64,000 nucleotides of DNA from Bacteroidales bacterium (lineage in GTDB: Bacteria > Bacteroidota > Bacteroidia > Bacteroidales > UBA932). Every line of letters begins with the position of its first letter. Position 1 is the first letter of the stretch. Where the stretch lies: assembly GCA_017437755.1 (NCBI GenBank), contig JAFRXI010000071.1, positions 1 to 64,000 on the forward strand, written 5' to 3'. This document shows positions 53,574-61,465 of the stretch, in pieces. The notes below the pieces were generated by a model. That model made no database searches. It was given only the letters and a program-made list of their open reading frames with translations, and was not told where the DNA came from. A program made the position numbers and the translations under genes.

Positions 53574-56383
53574 TGACAAGGCTCAAGAGTCTTATCTTAA
53601 TTCTGACAGGTATCCTGCTCTTCTCCTGCTCTCCCGACAACCAGGAGGGCGAGGGAGGAGCGGATACTTTCACGGTTCGTCTCGACGTTCCCGCCGGAGA
53701 CTTCGGCGGGAACATCAAGACGAGATGGAAAGCCGGAGACGAGATTTCCATCAACGGCTACGCCTACAAGGCCCAAAAAGACGGTGTCGAGGCCGTTTTC
53801 AGCCCTGTTTCAACTCCGGCGCCAAAGGCGGGGCAATACGTAGCCGTCTATCCGTCTTCCTTCAAGGTGGAAGGGACAACGGTCTCCGGAACGCTCCCCG
53901 GAAGCGTTACCCAGAGTAACAACACTTCCACATATCCGCCCCTCGTACAGGTGGCAAAATCCTCAAACCGGACGCTGCAGCTGAAGAACGTACTGTCGTA
54001 TGTTTCGGTGGGGATAAAGGCCGAGGGAGTCAAGGGCTTCAAATTTGAATCCGCCGGGGAGGAGGTCCTGTGCGGAAAGTTTTCCGTGGACTGCTCCTCC
54101 ACCGATTACCAGCTTTCGGTCCAGGAAGGGGAAAAAGCCGTCTCGGTGAACGCTGCGGCATCATCCTTCGTGATGAACTCCACCGTCCTGGTTGCAACGC
54201 TGCCCCGTACGCTGAAATCCGGATTCGGCGTAACAATGACATTTGACGATGCCCACAGCGCCATCAGCTGGTCATCGTCCACTGGCGAGCATACGGTATT
54301 GTACCGTGCCGGGCTGCTCCAACTCGGGGACTTTGCCTATGATTTCTCAACCGCGATGGGAACCCTCGGCAGGCTGGCCTCAGGCCTCAAGGCCATAATT
54401 GACTGTAACTCACCTCTTTCCTCCCCTGTTTCCAGGATGCTGTTCAGCTCTTTCAGCGAAGTCCACGGCGGAGACATCGTCCCCGGCATCTGCGAACAGT
54501 ATGTGGTGAACCCTTCCTTTGAAGTGTGGGACGCCACCGGCGACCTCGGGGAAAGCAAGACCGAACTCATCTATACCGGAGGTTCTGCCATTGCGGAGGA
54601 CGAAGCCGTGGCCTATCCCTGGGAGAAACGCCTTTCCGGAAGCGGCGCCAGCGTAGGGAAAACGACTTCCGAGAAATACAACACAGACTATTCACAGTGC
54701 CTCACCGTTTCCACGGGCGGCACGGCAACCCTGCTCCAGAGACTGGCTCTGCCTTTCTACCGGGTGTCCAAATACAAGCTCAGCTTCTACGCAAAGTCTT
54801 CCGGAAGCGAGGTTTCCCTTAAAGCGTCGTTCCACGACACCCAGAACAACGAGAACAAGGTCCTATCACCCGAATACTCCCCCGCCCTTACCTCCGGGTG
54901 GCAGAGATATGAGACCGAACTGACCCTCACCTCGTCCTCACACATGCATAACGGGCGTTACCAGCAGTACAACGTCTGGTTTGACGTATCCGGCAGCGGA
55001 CAGGTCTGGATTGACCAGGTGAACGTGATTCCCTCCGACTGCATAGAGGGCATCTTCAACCCGGAGACGGTGGAATATTTCAGGCAGTACAAGGTCCAGG
55101 GAATACGCTGGCCGGGAGGCAATTTCACCAGCGGATACAACTGGAAAGACGGAATCGGGGAGAGGGACCTCCGCCCGTCCCGGAAGAACCCCGCATGGGG
55201 AGGCATCAACAGCAATTTCTGCGGGACAGACGAGTTCATGCGGTTCTGCGCCCTCACCGGGATAGAGCCCATCATGGGAGTGGGATACAACACCTCCGTA
55301 ATGCCCGAGGGGGATGTTGCCGACTGGGTTGAATACTGCAACGGCCCTGCCTCAACCACTTTCGGCGCCCTTCGCGCCGCAAACGGCCACCCGGAGCCAT
55401 ACAACATAAAATACTGGGGCATCGGAAACGAGGTTTACGGCACGTACCAGCTGGGGCACGTATCGGCTGCCTCCTACGCCATAGGCCTCTCGAACATGGT
55501 GGACAGGATGAAGGCCGTGGATCCCGGAATAGTGATACTCGCAAGCGGCCAGGGCGTGCACAATGCATATCGCGGCGCCTATGAGGGATGGACTGAGACC
55601 GTCTACTCCACCGCAGGCTCCAAGATCGACCTTTTCGACTGCCACATGTATGTGTACGGAAATTCCACATCCAACAACCTGAACCTTGGCGGAGAAGCCT
55701 GGTTCAGGATATTTGCGGCAGCCAATTTCCACCTGAGGGATTATATCCGGAACTTCCGGAAAATCGCCCCCGGGAAGAAGATGGCAATGCTGGAATGGGG
55801 TGTCCTTCCGCAGATAGCCGGTACCAACCTGACTCCCCAGAGGCAGACCTTCGCAAACCTGCTGCTGTCCGCCATAGAGTGGAACGAGATGATACGCAAC
55901 AGCGACGTCATGGAGATGGCCGCCTTCCACAATTTCAGCTTCTACATCTCGCCCCAGAACCTGCACTCGGAGCCCGTCAACCACAGGACCAACCTCTACA
56001 AGGAACTCTCCCCCATGGCCGGAGGCTACTGCGTCCCGGTAAACATCCCCGTGGTCCCGACATACGACCAGAATACCAACGTGCTGGACATCGGTGTCCG
56101 GAAGGCCGTGCCCGAGATAGACGCGGCTGCCGTGAAGAAGGGGAATGTGCTGTATCTTTCGCTGGTCAACCGCAGCCCTTCCGAGAAATTCGAGCTCGGA
56201 CTGGCTCTCTCCGGGGCTTCCGTCACAGAGATTTCAGGCACCACATATACCAGCGACCTGCCTTACGCCAAGAACCTGTGGTCATCCGTAAACAACTGCA
56301 ACAAGGCCACCGCCAAGGTATCGGGGAGCATCGTCACGCTTCCTCCCCTGTCGTTCACGATCCTGGAAATTTCGCTGAAATGA
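53573..56383 (+). CDS. GH51-type alpha-L-arabinofuranosidase with N-terminal lipoprotein extension
   Basis: A 936-residue lipoprotein (LLFSCSPDN). Residues to about 265 form a beta-rich extension with a fimbrillin-like pattern, then the GH51 part starts (SRMLFSSFSEVHGGDIVPG). It includes a CBM4-like insert (FYAKSSGSEVSLK, VWIDQVNVIPSD). Barrel motifs: acid/base Glu620 in WGIGNEVYG, nucleophile Glu741 in MLEWGVLP, and GIRWPGGNFTSGYNWKDGIG. GH51 enzymes release alpha-L-arabinofuranose. A close relative without the extension follows directly. Confidence 0.9.
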   Translation: MTRLKSLILILTGILLFSCSPDNQEGEGGADTFTVRLDVPAGDFGGNIKTRWKAGDEISINGYAYKAQKDGVEAVFSPVSTPAPKAGQYVAVYPSSFKVEGTTVSGTLPGSVTQSNNTSTYPPLVQVAKSSNRTLQLKNVLSYVSVGIKAEGVKGFKFESAGEEVLCGKFSVDCSSTDYQLSVQEGEKAVSVNAAASSFVMNSTVLVATLPRTLKSGFGVTMTFDDAHSAISWSSSTGEHTVLYRAGLLQLGDFAYDFSTAMGTLGRLASGLKAIIDCNSPLSSPVSRMLFSSFSEVHGGDIVPGICEQYVVNPSFEVWDATGDLGESKTELIYTGGSAIAEDEAVAYPWEKRLSGSGASVGKTTSEKYNTDYSQCLTVSTGGTATLLQRLALPFYRVSKYKLSFYAKSSGSEVSLKASFHDTQNNENKVLSPEYSPALTSGWQRYETELTLTSSSHMHNGRYQQYNVWFDVSGSGQVWIDQVNVIPSDCIEGIFNPETVEYFRQYKVQGIRWPGGNFTSGYNWKDGIGERDLRPSRKNPAWGGINSNFCGTDEFMRFCALTGIEPIMGVGYNTSVMPEGDVADWVEYCNGPASTTFGALRAANGHPEPYNIKYWGIGNEVYGTYQLGHVSAASYAIGLSNMVDRMKAVDPGIVILASGQGVHNAYRGAYEGWTETVYSTAGSKIDLFDCHMYVYGNSTSNNLNLGGEAWFRIFAAANFHLRDYIRNFRKIAPGKKMAMLEWGVLPQIAGTNLTPQRQTFANLLLSAIEWNEMIRNSDVMEMAAFHNFSFYISPQNLHSEPVNHRTNLYKELSPMAGGYCVPVNIPVVPTYDQNTNVLDIGVRKAVPEIDAAAVKKGNVLYLSLVNRSPSEKFELGLALSGASVTEISGTTYTSDLPYAKNLWSSVNNCNKATAKVSGSIVTLPPLSFTILEISLK

Positions 56384-58437
56384 TGCTCCGCCGCAGAATA
56401 CTCCCCCTCATCGCAGGCATTTTGCTGCCTGTCTCCGGCGCGGTCCGTGCCCAGGATACGGTCAGGGTCACGCTGAAGCCCGCCGGGGCAACCGTCAACC
56501 CCCTGCTGATGAGTTCCTACAGCGAACTTCACGGAGGCGACCTGGTACCGGGGATATACGAGCAGTATGTACTGAATCCGTCGCTGGAGCCATGGTACCG
56601 GGACGGCAAGGATGAGAAGTCGGAGCTCATTTTCCGGGACACCCCCGAATATCCCGGTGTGGCTTACCCCTGGGAAGTCCTTCACTTGAAGGGTGATGCC
56701 CGCCTTGAACTGTCCGGCGACTGCGTCAATACCGCCCACTCCCAGAGGGTGACCGTGGCTACAGGCGCCAAGGTCCGGCTGTTCCAGAAGATACCTCTTC
56801 CTCTTTATAGGGTGGATACCTACAAACTCACCTTCTATGCAAAGTCGGACTCCGGAAAGCCCCGGATGAAGGTACGCCTCATGGACGGCAAGGACGCTGA
56901 TGTGGCCCGGTCCAAGGCCTGTAAGATTTCCTCGCTTTCCACGGAATGGCGGAAATACGAGGTGGTTCTCAAGGCCTCCGGGGCCGGGAAGCAATACCTC
57001 GGCAGATACGACCTCTACCTCCTCTCATTCGAGGTGAGCGGCAGCGGCTCGGTGCTGCTGGACCAGGTGAACCTCTTCCCCTCGGACTGCGTGGAAGGAA
57101 TCTATAACCCGGAGACACTCAATTACTTCCGTGAGTTCAAAGTTGCAGGAATCCGCTGGCCGGGAGGCAATTATACCAGCTGCTACCACTGGAAAAACGG
57201 GGTGGGAGACGTTCTTTCCCGTCCCGTGACCCCCAACAAGGCCTGGAACGGATTCGACACCAACGGCCTTGGGACGGACGAATTCTTGCACTGGTGCTCC
57301 ATCGCCGGAATCACCCCGATAATGGGAGTGGGATTCGGCGAGGTTACCTGCGAGGAAATTGCCTCCTGGGTGGAATACTGCAACGGGGACGCTTCCACCC
57401 CGATGGGTGCCCTACGCGCAGCCAACGGCCACCCGGAGCCATATAATGTCAAATACTGGGGCATCGGGAACGAGGTATACGGCAGCTACCAGGTGGGCCA
57501 TTGCTCTCCCGAGGAATACATCGCCGGCATGGTGGAGATTGCCGGGGCGATAAGGGTCGTGGACCCGTCCGTCACCATAATCGCCTCGGCCTACGGGGTC
57601 CACAATTATTTCAGGAAAGCCTCCGACTGGAACCGGAAGGTCATCCCCGCCCTAGCCCCATACGTTGACATGATGGATGTCCACGACTATGTTTACGGCC
57701 CCAAATGGGAAACAAGCGTGGACAACAGCGCCGAGGAGAATTTCCGCACCTATGCCGGAGCGAATTACATGCTTAGGGAGTATATCGCCTCATTCCGGGA
57801 ACTTGCCGGGAACAGCGGCCTCAAGATGGCATCGCTGGAATGGGGAATACTGCCGCCCGAGCACAGGAACGCTCCAAGGCGTACGACCTTTGCCAATATG
57901 CTGCTATCCGCCATGCAGATGAACGAGAAGATCCGAAACGCTGACATCTATGAACTGGCGGCATTCCACAATTTCTCCTTCTATGTCCAGTCCCACAGTA
58001 ACCATGCGGAACCTGTAAACGTCAGGACAATCATATTTCCGGAGTACCACAAGATGGGCGGCGGGGAGCTTATGAGCGCCGTGACCGAAGGTATGCCCAC
58101 ATATCGTATTCCACTGAAATATAAAGAGATAAAGGTCAAGGGCAGAACCCCCGAGGTTGACATTGCGGCTGTTCGGAAAGACGGCAGAGTATTTGTATCC
58201 CTGGTTAACCGCAGCCTTGACCGGACCATGCGGCTGAGTATCGACGCCGGCTCCGCAACGGCCGTTTCCGGAAACACCTACGTTTCCGACCGTCCGTTCG
58301 ACAGGTGCACCTGGACCGAGAACCCCGGCCTCAAGCCGGAAGTCCTCCCCTCCTCCGCCACTGTCGACGACTCCGGCTCCGCCCTGGTCTCCCTTCCGCC
58401 TATGTCGTTTACGATGTTAAAGATAGATATTCAATGA
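56380..58437 (+). CDS. Second GH51-type alpha-L-arabinofuranosidase
   Basis: A 685-residue exported protein (signal ending AVRAQD). It is paralogous to the preceding gene: GIRWPGGNYTSCYHWKNGVG, acid/base Glu365 in WGIGNEVYG, nucleophile Glu487 in SLEWGILP, and the same CBM4-like insert. It lacks the N-terminal extension. ATGs at 56380 and 56383 are both possible; 56380 overlaps the previous stop by ATGA. An open frame runs upstream to 55795 but only inside the paralog. It is soluble and likely periplasmic, whereas its partner is lipid-anchored, which suggests successive steps of arabinose removal. Confidence 0.9.
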   Translation: MMLRRRILPLIAGILLPVSGAVRAQDTVRVTLKPAGATVNPLLMSSYSELHGGDLVPGIYEQYVLNPSLEPWYRDGKDEKSELIFRDTPEYPGVAYPWEVLHLKGDARLELSGDCVNTAHSQRVTVATGAKVRLFQKIPLPLYRVDTYKLTFYAKSDSGKPRMKVRLMDGKDADVARSKACKISSLSTEWRKYEVVLKASGAGKQYLGRYDLYLLSFEVSGSGSVLLDQVNLFPSDCVEGIYNPETLNYFREFKVAGIRWPGGNYTSCYHWKNGVGDVLSRPVTPNKAWNGFDTNGLGTDEFLHWCSIAGITPIMGVGFGEVTCEEIASWVEYCNGDASTPMGALRAANGHPEPYNVKYWGIGNEVYGSYQVGHCSPEEYIAGMVEIAGAIRVVDPSVTIIASAYGVHNYFRKASDWNRKVIPALAPYVDMMDVHDYVYGPKWETSVDNSAEENFRTYAGANYMLREYIASFRELAGNSGLKMASLEWGILPPEHRNAPRRTTFANMLLSAMQMNEKIRNADIYELAAFHNFSFYVQSHSNHAEPVNVRTIIFPEYHKMGGGELMSAVTEGMPTYRIPLKYKEIKVKGRTPEVDIAAVRKDGRVFVSLVNRSLDRTMRLSIDAGSATAVSGNTYVSDRPFDRCTWTENPGLKPEVLPSSATVDDSGSALVSLPPMSFTMLKIDIQ

Positions 58438-58559
58438 CAATGACTTGGCTCATTTCTTCCATCCTCGGCCTTTCGGCCTCGTCCTTCCCAGCCTTGCGAC
58501 CGGGCCCCTCCCGCTACATCCGCGGGTGGATATGATTACAGAAATGAGCCAAGTCATTG
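58438..58559. repeat. Palindromic multi-hairpin element, copy B
   Basis: The arm AATGACTTGGCTCATTTCT (58439-58457) pairs perfectly with AGAAATGAGCCAAGTCATT (58540-58558), and a further C-G pair makes 20 bp. Inside are GGCC-TTTC-GGCC (58467-58478), CCCGC (58510-58514) with GCGGG (58522-58526), and the core CGGGCCCCTCCC (58501-58512), identical to copy A at 39477-39488. The arms have no sequence in common with those of copy A. It lies in the gap after the GH51 gene and before the phosphoesterase gene. Confidence 0.8.
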
Positions 58560-58576
58560 CTAAACTATAATTCTTT

Positions 58577-60034
58577 ATGGATAGAAGAGTTTTTCTGAAG
58601 AGTTCAGCATGTGCGGCGGCGCTGGCTGCGCTGGATTTTCCGGCGGCGGAGGCCAAGGGGAAACCCCGCGGGAAGTGCCGCCTCAAGGTTGGCATCCTGG
58701 TGGATGTGCTGGTTAGGCATACGCATGCGGAAGAAAAGTTCATCAGGGCGCTTAAGTATTTCAGGGACAATAAGGTAGATGCCGTGATGATGGCCGGTGA
58801 CCTGATCGACAACGGCCTGCTGGATCAATATGGAACGGCGGTCCGGGCCTGGTACAGTGTCTTCCCGAATGACTCTTATCCTGACGGCACCAAGGTAGAG
58901 AGGCTGTTTCTCTACGGTAACCACGAAATCGAGGGCTGGAGGTACAAGGCCACCGTGGCCCAGTTTGAGGACGAGGCTTACCGTAAACGTAACGCCATAG
59001 GTTTCCATAAGGAGAAAGTTTGGGAGGACTTCTGGCATGAGAAGTGGGAACCGGTTTACCTTAAGGAAATCAAGGGCTATGTATTCATAGGCGCGCACTA
59101 TTTTGACAAGTGGCACGTCCCCGGCCTGGAGGAATTCTTCGAGAGAGTGAAAGACCGCCTTCCCGCCGGGAACAAGCCGTTTTTCTATTTCCAGCACCCC
59201 CACCCCAAGGGCACCTGCTCCGCGCCTTGGGTATGGGGACAGGATAACGGCAAATCCACCGCCCTGCTTTCCAAATATCCAAATGTCATTGCGTTGTCAG
59301 GCCACTCCTGTACTTCCATCACCGATGAGAGGTCCATCTGGCAGGGGGCTTTCACAAGCGTGAACTGCGGGGCTTTGATTTACATCGTCCCCACCGGAGG
59401 CCGTGAGAACACCGAAGTCTATCACGCCCGGGAAAAAGTCCCGTCGCAGATGAAGCCCATCATCAATTTTGACGCGCCGCAGGGGATGATAATGGAGGTG
59501 TACGATGACCGGGTGCTCTTCAGGAGGCATGAATTCACCTTTGACGAGGACCTGGGCACCTGGGACGTGCCCACGGACGTTTCCAGGCGGCCGTATTCCT
59601 TTGAATACCGGCGGCAGCATGAAAAAGCGCCCCGCTTCCCTGCCGGTGCCGCCGTTGAAGTCAGCGCGCCCAAGCCAGGGAAAGACCGCTATGGCACTGA
59701 GCAGGAGCAGGTTACCGTGTACTTCCCTTCCGCCCCATCCACCCAGGACAGCCCCAGGGCGCTGGACTACGAGATCCAGGTTGAGGAAGCGGGAGTGGAC
59801 GTTTTCCTGGGCGTACTTACCAAGAGGGTGTTTTCCGAGCGCTATGTCTTCGGCGAGAAAAAGGAGGCGGAGATACCCGTCCGCTGCGTTTTCAGCGTGA
59901 ATGAACTCCCCAAGGACAGGCCCTACCGCTTTGCAGTCCGCCCGTGCAACGCCTTCGGCCGCAAGGGCGAGGCCATTTATTCTGAATTATTTGGAGAACT
60001 CCCTGTTCCCATAGAATACATAAAATCCTTATAA
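58577..60034 (+). CDS. Exported calcineurin-like metallophosphoesterase
   Basis: A 485-residue protein with an N-terminus MDRRVFLKSSACAAALAAL that looks like a twin-arginine signal. Metallophosphoesterase motifs: AGDLIDNG, YGNHEIEG and a final GHSCTS where GHxH is usual. The C-terminal third is beta-sandwich-like (DYEIQVEEAGVDVFLG). The change at GHxH may alter metal binding. It belongs to PUL2 after the palindromic element and overlaps the next gene by 1 nt. A phosphate-ester or pyrophosphate substrate, or a phosphorylated glycan, is possible. Confidence 0.82.
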   Translation: MDRRVFLKSSACAAALAALDFPAAEAKGKPRGKCRLKVGILVDVLVRHTHAEEKFIRALKYFRDNKVDAVMMAGDLIDNGLLDQYGTAVRAWYSVFPNDSYPDGTKVERLFLYGNHEIEGWRYKATVAQFEDEAYRKRNAIGFHKEKVWEDFWHEKWEPVYLKEIKGYVFIGAHYFDKWHVPGLEEFFERVKDRLPAGNKPFFYFQHPHPKGTCSAPWVWGQDNGKSTALLSKYPNVIALSGHSCTSITDERSIWQGAFTSVNCGALIYIVPTGGRENTEVYHAREKVPSQMKPIINFDAPQGMIMEVYDDRVLFRRHEFTFDEDLGTWDVPTDVSRRPYSFEYRRQHEKAPRFPAGAAVEVSAPKPGKDRYGTEQEQVTVYFPSAPSTQDSPRALDYEIQVEEAGVDVFLGVLTKRVFSERYVFGEKKEAEIPVRCVFSVNELPKDRPYRFAVRPCNAFGRKGEAIYSELFGELPVPIEYIKSL

Positions 60035-61461
60035 TGAAAGTCAAAGCCTTATCATTACTGTCACTGCTGCTGGCGCTGGCCTCATGCAGGAATGACGCCG
60101 GGAACGGGTACCCGTTCTATGACGGGGACGATCCCGCAATGTACTGCCATGATTTCAGCCGGCCGCTGGGGGAAGTCCTGGACGAAGTGTCCGGAATGTT
60201 CGGGGTAAATATCGAGCACGGAAAGGTCCCGGCCTCACGAACCGTGTCCTTTGCCAAATTCAGGATACGCCCGTGGAGCCTGGACGCAACCATGGAGGGG
60301 CTGTTGCAGTCCTATCGGGTGGAGAAGAATGACGGCGGTTACAGAGTGATTGCCATGGGTCATCACCAGCTATCGCCCGAGCAGGGCGGTGCCATGATGG
60401 GATACCTCGCGGCGCAGTATTCCGACAAGGAGACCTGGGAGGCACGGAAGGCGGCAATCAGGGCTGACCTGAAAGCGAACATGGGCATTGACAAGGTACC
60501 GGAACATTTTGAAGGTAAGGTGTTTATGAGCGAACCCCGGGAATATGACGGCTACACTGTGAGGAACCTCGGACTGGAAATACTGCCCGGGGTCTACTGC
60601 ACGGGAAACGTCTACTCCCCGTCCTCGCCCGGTGAAAAAATGCCGCTGGTACTGAACCCCAACGGGCATTACGAGGGAGGCCGCTTCCACCATTACATCC
60701 AGACCCGCTGCGCAATGTTCGCCCAAATGGGCTGCCTGGCAGTCAGTTATGACATGTTTGCATACGGTCACGAGGTCATGTTCAACGAAAAGTATCACAA
60801 GACAGCCCTTGCACTACCCTATGATATTCTTTGCGCAGAGCGTCTTCTGGACTATTTCCTCAAGCGGGACGACATTGATACTTCAAGGGTTGGCATCACC
60901 GGTTCTTCCGGTGGCGGCAGCCAGAGTTTCTTCACCACCGCCCTCGACGACCGCATCAGCCTGAGCATGCCGGTGGTGATGGTTTCCTCGGCCTCCTTCG
61001 GCGGCTGCACCTGCGAGAGCGGGACCGGGGTCCACTTCAGCGCCGGACTCACCAACAACGTAGAACTCGCGGCCCTGTGCGCCCCCAGGCCCATGCTGCT
61101 GGTCTCCGACGGGACCGACTGGACGCAGGACTTCCCCCGGATCGACATGCCATATATCCGCAGGATATACTCGTTCTACGGGGCCGAGGACAAGGTTGCA
61201 AACGTACATTTCGCCGATGAGGTGCACGACTACGGCCCTTCCAAGCGGCAGGCTGCATACAGGTTCCTTGCCGGACAATGGGGGATCGACCTGAGCAGCC
61301 TTACTGACGCTGACGGAGCGGTGGACGAAAGCCGTTGCATTATCGAGGAGGAAGACCTTCTTAAAACCTGGGGGCCTGACTACAGGGACATGCCCCGCGA
61401 CGCCATCCATACTCCCGGCGAGTTTGCAAAGCTCATAGGCTGGGAACAGCAGAAAAAATAA
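60034..61461 (+). CDS. Lipoprotein fusing an STN/DUF4974-like domain to an alpha/beta-hydrolase esterase
   Basis: A 475-residue lipoprotein (LALASCRND). Residues about 40-110 (LGEVLDEVSGMFGVNIEHG, FAKFRIRPWSLDATMEGLL, GGYRVIAMG) have the pattern of the secretin/TonB short N-terminal domain, as found in FecR proteins and TonB transporters. The rest is a serine hydrolase with Ser292 in GSSGGGSQ, the segment PLVLNPNGHYEGG, and a late His in DEVHDYGP. It most resembles acetyl-xylan-esterase-type hydrolases. The combination is unusual. It overlaps the phosphoesterase by 1 nt and lies 4 nt before the GH54 gene. Confidence 0.8.
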   Translation: MKVKALSLLSLLLALASCRNDAGNGYPFYDGDDPAMYCHDFSRPLGEVLDEVSGMFGVNIEHGKVPASRTVSFAKFRIRPWSLDATMEGLLQSYRVEKNDGGYRVIAMGHHQLSPEQGGAMMGYLAAQYSDKETWEARKAAIRADLKANMGIDKVPEHFEGKVFMSEPREYDGYTVRNLGLEILPGVYCTGNVYSPSSPGEKMPLVLNPNGHYEGGRFHHYIQTRCAMFAQMGCLAVSYDMFAYGHEVMFNEKYHKTALALPYDILCAERLLDYFLKRDDIDTSRVGITGSSGGGSQSFFTTALDDRISLSMPVVMVSSASFGGCTCESGTGVHFSAGLTNNVELAALCAPRPMLLVSDGTDWTQDFPRIDMPYIRRIYSFYGAEDKVANVHFADEVHDYGPSKRQAAYRFLAGQWGIDLSSLTDADGAVDESRCIIEEEDLLKTWGPDYRDMPRDAIHTPGEFAKLIGWEQQKK

Positions 61462-61465
61462 TCCG

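Noticed and set aside
55795..56379. Upstream extension of the second GH51 frame
   Set aside because: The frame is open but lies wholly inside the first GH51 gene. A proper signal peptide begins at 56380-56383 with an ATGA overlap.
39414..58559. The two palindromic elements as CRISPR repeats or integron attC sites
   Set aside because: Only two copies 19 kb apart, no cas or integrase genes, and perfect closing stems, without the imperfect R/L box layout of attC.
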